Origin: Lenisia limosa
Lineage: Eukaryota > Breviatea
Direction: 5' to 3'
NCBI GenBank assembly: GCA_001655205.1
Contig: LPNZ01002256.1
Location: 1-31,290, forward strand
DNA length: 31,290 nucleotides
In this document: positions 27,601-31,290 of the stretch, piece by piece
Layout: each line of letters opens with the position of its first letter
Numbering within the stretch: position 1 is the first letter of the stretch
Notes under the pieces: generated by a model
What the model was told of the DNA's origin: nothing
Seen by the model: only the letters and a program-made list of their open reading frames with translations
The model's database searches: none
Program-made: the position numbers and the translations under genes

Positions 27601-30600
27601 ATACTATAATACAAGGAGTTTTCAAACAATATATTGTATGGAGCTATATATTGGCAATACTGTCAGTAAAACATAAAATTGAGTAGTTATCTCATATTTA
27701 TAATATTTTTACAATATAGAAAAGAGGGGCGAACCTCATGCTCACCAATGATGTCTTTACCAAGTCTGTTATTCCTACAACTGTTGAAGAGATTATGATA
27801 CCAAACGGAAAATCAGAAACCAAAAGTAAGCACTGATGAAATATCAGTCAGCATTAATATATTCTTATCATGTTGAATAAATTTGAATCAATTAATATTA
27901 CCTATTTTGATTAAAGCTGTATACACTATTAATACAATTTGCAATTTGAAATTCTTGCAATTTCAACACTAGATTAAAACGATATTTTGTGACTGTCCTC
28001 TAGTTCAGTTGAGTCTATCGGTTTCAAGCCCACATCATCTAACTCAGCTTCTTGGAAAACACACCAAAACTGTTGTCAACGAAATAGTAAGCTTATTGAC
28101 TCAAAATATATCATTCTGTTTTCCCAATTACCAATCAGGATATTCCTTGTATGAAAAACTGGACGGCAATCCAAACCGAGCTCTTTATGACGGAAGCGAA
28201 CCCTACTTTCCTTGGCATTGTGTTGGTGTGGGAATTTCCCAGGACAACTACACATACGTTGGAACAATAAACTGTATCTTATATTAAAATGTTGTGCTTT
28301 AAGTTTCCCAATTAAGCCAACTGAGACGCTTTAATAATTGTTTTCTGATCAGTTTGTTATCATTTTGTTAGACAGCTAAATTTGGACCGACACCATCAAT
28401 ATTTGGATGGAAGAGAAATTCTATTTGAAGACAGCACATCAGAATACAGTCAATCAGAATTTTATTCAGAAGAAGATTCGGAAGTAGAAGATTCGTCAAA
28501 ACAGGAAGCTTCGTTTATCTACCAGGTAAATCCTCTTGTCTTCATTTGCCATAAAAAGTTTCATTTCTCTAATATATACATGTGCAATATCTATTAGTCT
28601 CATTAAAGAGTGGCACAAGTGCAATTGTCATAATATGTACCGACATAACAAGTAATTAAAGTGGTTTGTTAGGATTTTCCATGTTCAACAAATATCTGAA
28701 CTAATAGAGGTGCATCGTCAATGGTGATCTGCCGAACCCCACCAACCACCCTGCATTGGAGCACTTACAAGTAAGTTACTACTAGGGCTTCACTTCGGTT
28801 CGAAAAATACTGGTAAAAAAGCGAGAATTTTCGAGGATTTATCGAGAAGTTCAGTCGTTTTTTGAACCGAAGTGAAGCCCTAGTTACTAAAGCTCTACTT
28901 TGGTTTCAAAAAATACTGAATTTCTTGATAAATCTTCGTATATTATCGATGTTTTACCAGTGTTTTTCGAACCGAAGTAAAACCTCGTTTACTACAACCA
29001 TTAATACCTTTCAACAATCTTGTGAATGTGCTAATCAGGCAGCAGTATTTAATTCTTTTGCTGAGATTATTCTCATTTGATTTGAATACTAGTGTATATC
29101 CGTATTCATATTACAGGCGGTTACAGAAGGTGCCATTGACCAATACTCAAGAAATTCATTGATGGATGAATCACAGGTTGGTACAAGACATCACTATATC
29201 GGTGGCATCACTACCTTCTAAGGAAAGGCAGCAAAATGTGACAATGTTCCATTGTCATTTTATGAAAGCAATGACATTATTTTTCAGAAACAAGCCTTCA
29301 AATTAGCCCTAACGAGTCCCATTTCTCTCATTCAAGGCTCTCCAGGATCAGGTAAATAATCACAGTAAATTGCATTTTTGCTTCTTATTCTATTTATTTA
29401 AAACTACAAAAGAATCAATACTGAAGAAACAATATTTATTGTCTGCTACACATCATCATCCTTTTGTGACAATAAATTTATACTTATCATCATAATTATT
29501 CAACATCATCTTTATGAATTCAGGTAAGACTTGGGTCGCTCGACATATCGTTGATTTTCTTCTTAAAACTGTTCCTAAGACACGTTTTGCTGTTATCACA
29601 TACAAGGTAAGATGATATGATAATAGTAATAAATACAATTACCTATTTGAGAGATAATATATGCGACAATCATGGTTTAAACCCCTTTATCTTTTTAGAA
29701 TATGTCGCTGGACCATCTTTTGGAAGGTATTGCTGATGGTGAAAGCATCTGTTGGTGGGGTGTTTTATGTGTAGGTTTCACTTCTGACAAAGAAATGAAA
29801 AAATAATTGATAAATCAGCGATAAACGTAGATGTATTACCTGCCTTTTCTGGACAGAAATGAATGCCTATTGGTTTAAATCTAAATTTCATAAAGCATTA
29901 CCCTGTTACTCTTTCGATATCACAGTTCTGGTGTATCGTGATAGACTTGCCATTTATTAATTAACAAACATCAAATTCCTTTTGAAATTTATCTGAGGTA
30001 TTTATTCTTTCAGCGGGGTCTGAGATACTTCGGCTTGGTAGCGGATCAAAATCTCGCACCCTCCAAACAAGGCTGGAATACAAAATCCGAACAGACAAAC
30101 CGTATGTTCAATTTCAGAGTCTCTCATAGTTTGTAGAAGACTTCCCAAATGCTTTACCAACAAAATTGAAAATAATCTCAAAGACAAGCTCAATCATCTT
30201 ATCACTTCCAACAAAAATAAAAGCCCTGACTCAAATGAAATTGTAGGTGCACTCATTTAAGGATGATATTAATGTGAATAGTTTTATTTATTAAATACCA
30301 ACTGAAACTGGCTTAAACATAAAAAAATTTATTCCTCATAAACAAGATAATGTGAAAGGCTTAAGTGAGATCGCTTTTAATTGTCCAGCCGGATATTCCT
30401 TACTCCGAATTTTTAAACGCATTTCCAAACATGTCCCGATTGAGCAATAGAGTACGTTTGGATGATAAGTTGTTATAAAATGACTGTGTTACCTCATAAT
30501 TTTGCAGAGCTATGAAGAGTGGTATCCTCAGGATTTTTATGAGACTGAAGAAATACTTCATCAAACAATGGAAAATCTTGAATTTGAAGAATCTGAATCC

Positions 30601-31290
30601 GAAGACGAAGTAGACAATGGCAATGATGGTGTCATCAAGGTTTGCCTGTCATCTATTAAGTTGATAAACATATTTTTGTAATTTTTTAACGTTATAGGAA
30701 CTTAACAAAGAAGAACTCTTAGCACAACTTGAGGTATGGATTATCCTTACCGGTCTGACTACTATTAACTATCGCTGGAATGTTTAATATCATAATTTCT
30801 GAGATCTTTTTAATCTTTTGTAGAGTTCCGATGATGAAGCCGATTTGAAAGATGACAAAAATCAAGAAGTAAGCTTAATTTGGTTTTGAATAAGAATAAT
30901 TGTGCAAGTGCTGTGCTGTAAAAAAGATTATTTTTTTTGAAATCATATATTTGAACGACTTTCAGGCCGCCCCTCAAATTAAAGACGAATTTGACACCGA
31001 GCATTTGGCAGCTCTTGACGATGCCAATGAGGTACAGCAACAACGAGAGGAGAACTTAACAACGGTAAGAACAGGCAACTATTGAATTAAAAGAAGCCCT
31101 CTTTTTCACAATAATAACCTTTAAAAAGGCATGCCACATTTTCAATTTGAACTATTTGAACTTTAAAAGGTCATGCATGACTAGTTTCACATGTCGTATT
31201 GAACAACTCTTTGATACTCATTGTATTTATTATATAGGTGGGGGGACATGACCGTGTCCAGGGACATGACCGTGTCCACTTTTTAAAAAA
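23559..31290 (+). CDS. ZNFX1-like SF1 helicase paralogue, partial (28 exons visible, 3' end outside window)
   Basis: Exons: 23559-23640, 24583-24685, 24745-24798, 25416-25495, 25669-25766, 26239-26283, 26491-26585, 26665-26710, 26840-26905, 26925-26988, 27267-27388, 27720-27825, 28004-28086, 28139-28219, 28376-28525, 28708-28770, 29117-29176, 29288-29351, 29524-29606, 29700-29727, 30014-30101, 30137-30242, 30389-30451, 30508-30639, 30698-30733, 30824-30868, 30966-31064, 31238 to the edge. The start ATG opens an RGG-rich tail. LMDESQKQAFKLAL, IQGSPGSGKTWVA and VITYKNMSLDHLLE are the helicase Q region, Walker A and motif Ia. EILRLGSGSKSRTL matches the ILRVGGRSKSE segment, and a long acidic stretch starts the ZNFX1 insert. 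All junctions are in phase except 26710/26840, where one extra base is present. It is only distantly related to its neighbour. Confidence 0.82.
24055..24157. mobile_element. MITE copy
   Basis: TTAGAGCTTCATTTTTCGTTC at the left, AAATATTGATATTTATGG core, CAGTCTTTTGAGGAACCGG at the right. In the first intron of the plus-strand gene. Confidence 0.65.
25284..25364. mobile_element. MITE copy
   Basis: GTTTCACTTAGGTTTAAAAA, ACCGATATTTGTCGACGACTCAG and GCGAAGC. Intronic. A further eroded copy is at about 25553-25631. Confidence 0.6.
25669..28525 (+). other. Pre-helicase region of the plus-strand helicase
   Basis: GEEDVDKYVKTSAVLFQHDQ followed by FYSHARFLRHHVGIAGYDEK aligns with the YLDTHFRLLREDF segment of ZNFX1 and with SHYLETFYTLLRCETF of the neighbour. 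KRGANLMLTND corresponds to the GSLV segment, and NEIDIPCMKNW to EEDVPFQRN. The exon at 28376-28525 is strongly acidic and serine-rich (SEEDSEVEDSS). Exon 28139-28219 could instead end at 28225. Exons 26840-26905 to 27267-27388 are the least certain part of the model. Confidence 0.65.
26747..26840. mobile_element. MITE copy abutting an exon start
   Basis: CCTTCACTTTTGATTCCAAGAGACTG at the left and TTGGAACCAAAAGTGAAGCG at the right. Its right end supplies the AG directly before the exon at 26840-26905 of the plus-strand gene. Confidence 0.75.
28782..28883. mobile_element. Best-preserved MITE copy (102 bp)
   Basis: CTAGGGCTTCACTTCGGTTC at 28782-28801 is matched exactly in inverse at 28864-28883. 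The core is ACTGGTAAAAAAGCG...TTTTCGAGGATTTATCGAG. No open frame. This copy best defines the family's ends. Confidence 0.88.
28889..28986. mobile_element. MITE copy directly next to the previous one
   Basis: AGCTCTACTTTGGTTTCAAAAAATACTG at the left and TTTTTCGAACCGAAGTAAAAC at the right, with CTTGATAAATCTTCG in the core. More diverged than its neighbour, hence probably older. Confidence 0.75.
29772..29867. mobile_element. MITE copy
   Basis: AGGTTTCACTTCTGACAAAG at the left, ATTGATAAATCAGCGATAAACG core, TCTGGACAGAAATGAATGC at the right. Intronic. Confidence 0.6.
30102..30136 (+). other. 35-nt intron
   Basis: GTATGT...TTGTAG joins KIRTDKP to RLPKCFTN in phase. The frame stops (TAG) inside it if it is retained. 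Confidence 0.75.
31243..31278 (+). repeat. 18-nt tandem duplication within an exon
   Basis: GGGACATGACCGTGTCCA is repeated twice, perfectly and back to back. In phase with the previous exon it codes two copies of GHDRVQ/H. Confidence 0.75.

Larger units (their letters stand above)
29117..31290 (+). other. Helicase motifs Q, I and Ia plus acidic insert
   Basis: Walker A reads GSPGSGKT instead of GPPGTGKT, which keeps the G-x4-GKT pattern. Motif Ia has NMSLD where the family has NHALD. After it come KIRTD-KPRLPKCFTN, joined across a 35-nt intron, and an acidic stretch (EFEESESEDEVDNGNDG, SSDDEADLKDDK). The last visible exon (from 31238) codes two copies of GHDRV. The core beyond motif Ia is outside the window. 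Confidence 0.78.

Noticed and set aside
28009-28287. A 92-codon open frame running through 28087-28138 on the plus strand
   Set aside because: Splicing the 52-nt intron shifts to the frame NEIDIPCMKNW, which matches the DVPFQRN segment of ZNFX1 and leads in phase into the next exon.
1-31290. tRNA, rRNA, CRISPR arrays, bacterial operons
   Set aside because: None seen; gene structure is that of a eukaryotic nuclear genome.

Overview
The window is AT-rich nuclear DNA from a eukaryote, most likely an invertebrate animal. Genes are split into many small GT-AG exons, introns are short, and small palindromic transposons (MITEs) are scattered throughout. Nothing in the sequence names a species.

Layout. 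Positions 1-3577 are mostly non-coding. They hold a possible first exon of an unidentified minus-strand gene (1246-1311), a decayed ankyrin-repeat fragment (about 2090-2480), a MITE with an internally amplified tandem array (1908-2086) and a second terminal-inverted-repeat family (2602-2835, with relatives at 3068-3319). Positions 3578-22232 hold one very large minus-strand gene that I could thread through 69 exons in a continuous frame (about 1,838 codons, 5' end uncertain). Positions 22233-23558 are the divergent intergenic region, interrupted by 92 N (23204-23295). Positions 23559-31290 hold a second gene on the plus strand, 28 exons visible, running off the end of the window.

Both genes belong to the ZNFX1-like (NFX1-type zinc finger) superfamily 1 RNA helicases, set head to head. 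The minus-strand protein reads, in order: a helical N-terminal region, the ZNFX1-type pre-helicase region, an SF1 helicase core with GPPGTGKS, VVEEAGE, GDHKQ, NRYQGDEND and TRARRG motifs, NF-X1 type zinc fingers, and then two tandem PARP-type ADP-ribosyltransferase domains. The first PARP domain keeps an apparent H-Y-E triad. The second has H-Y-N, which suggests a mono-transferase or inactive domain. Human ZNFX1 has no PARP domain, so this helicase/zinc-finger/double-PARP fusion is the main discovery here. The plus-strand paralogue has an RGG-rich N terminus, ZNFX1-like pre-helicase exons, a divergent Walker A (GSPGSGKT) and the start of the acidic insert that follows motif Ia.

ZNFX1 relatives act in small-RNA inheritance (nematode ZNFX-1), heterochromatic RNAi (fission yeast Hrr1) and sensing of viral RNA (mammals). 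PARP14-like enzymes also act in innate immunity. A role for the fusion in RNA surveillance or antiviral defence is therefore a reasonable inference, but it is not shown by the sequence. A further theme is contact between MITEs and splicing: several copies sit at exon edges, and at least two appear to supply the 5' splice site and a few codons. Two introns are only 31 and 35 nt long.
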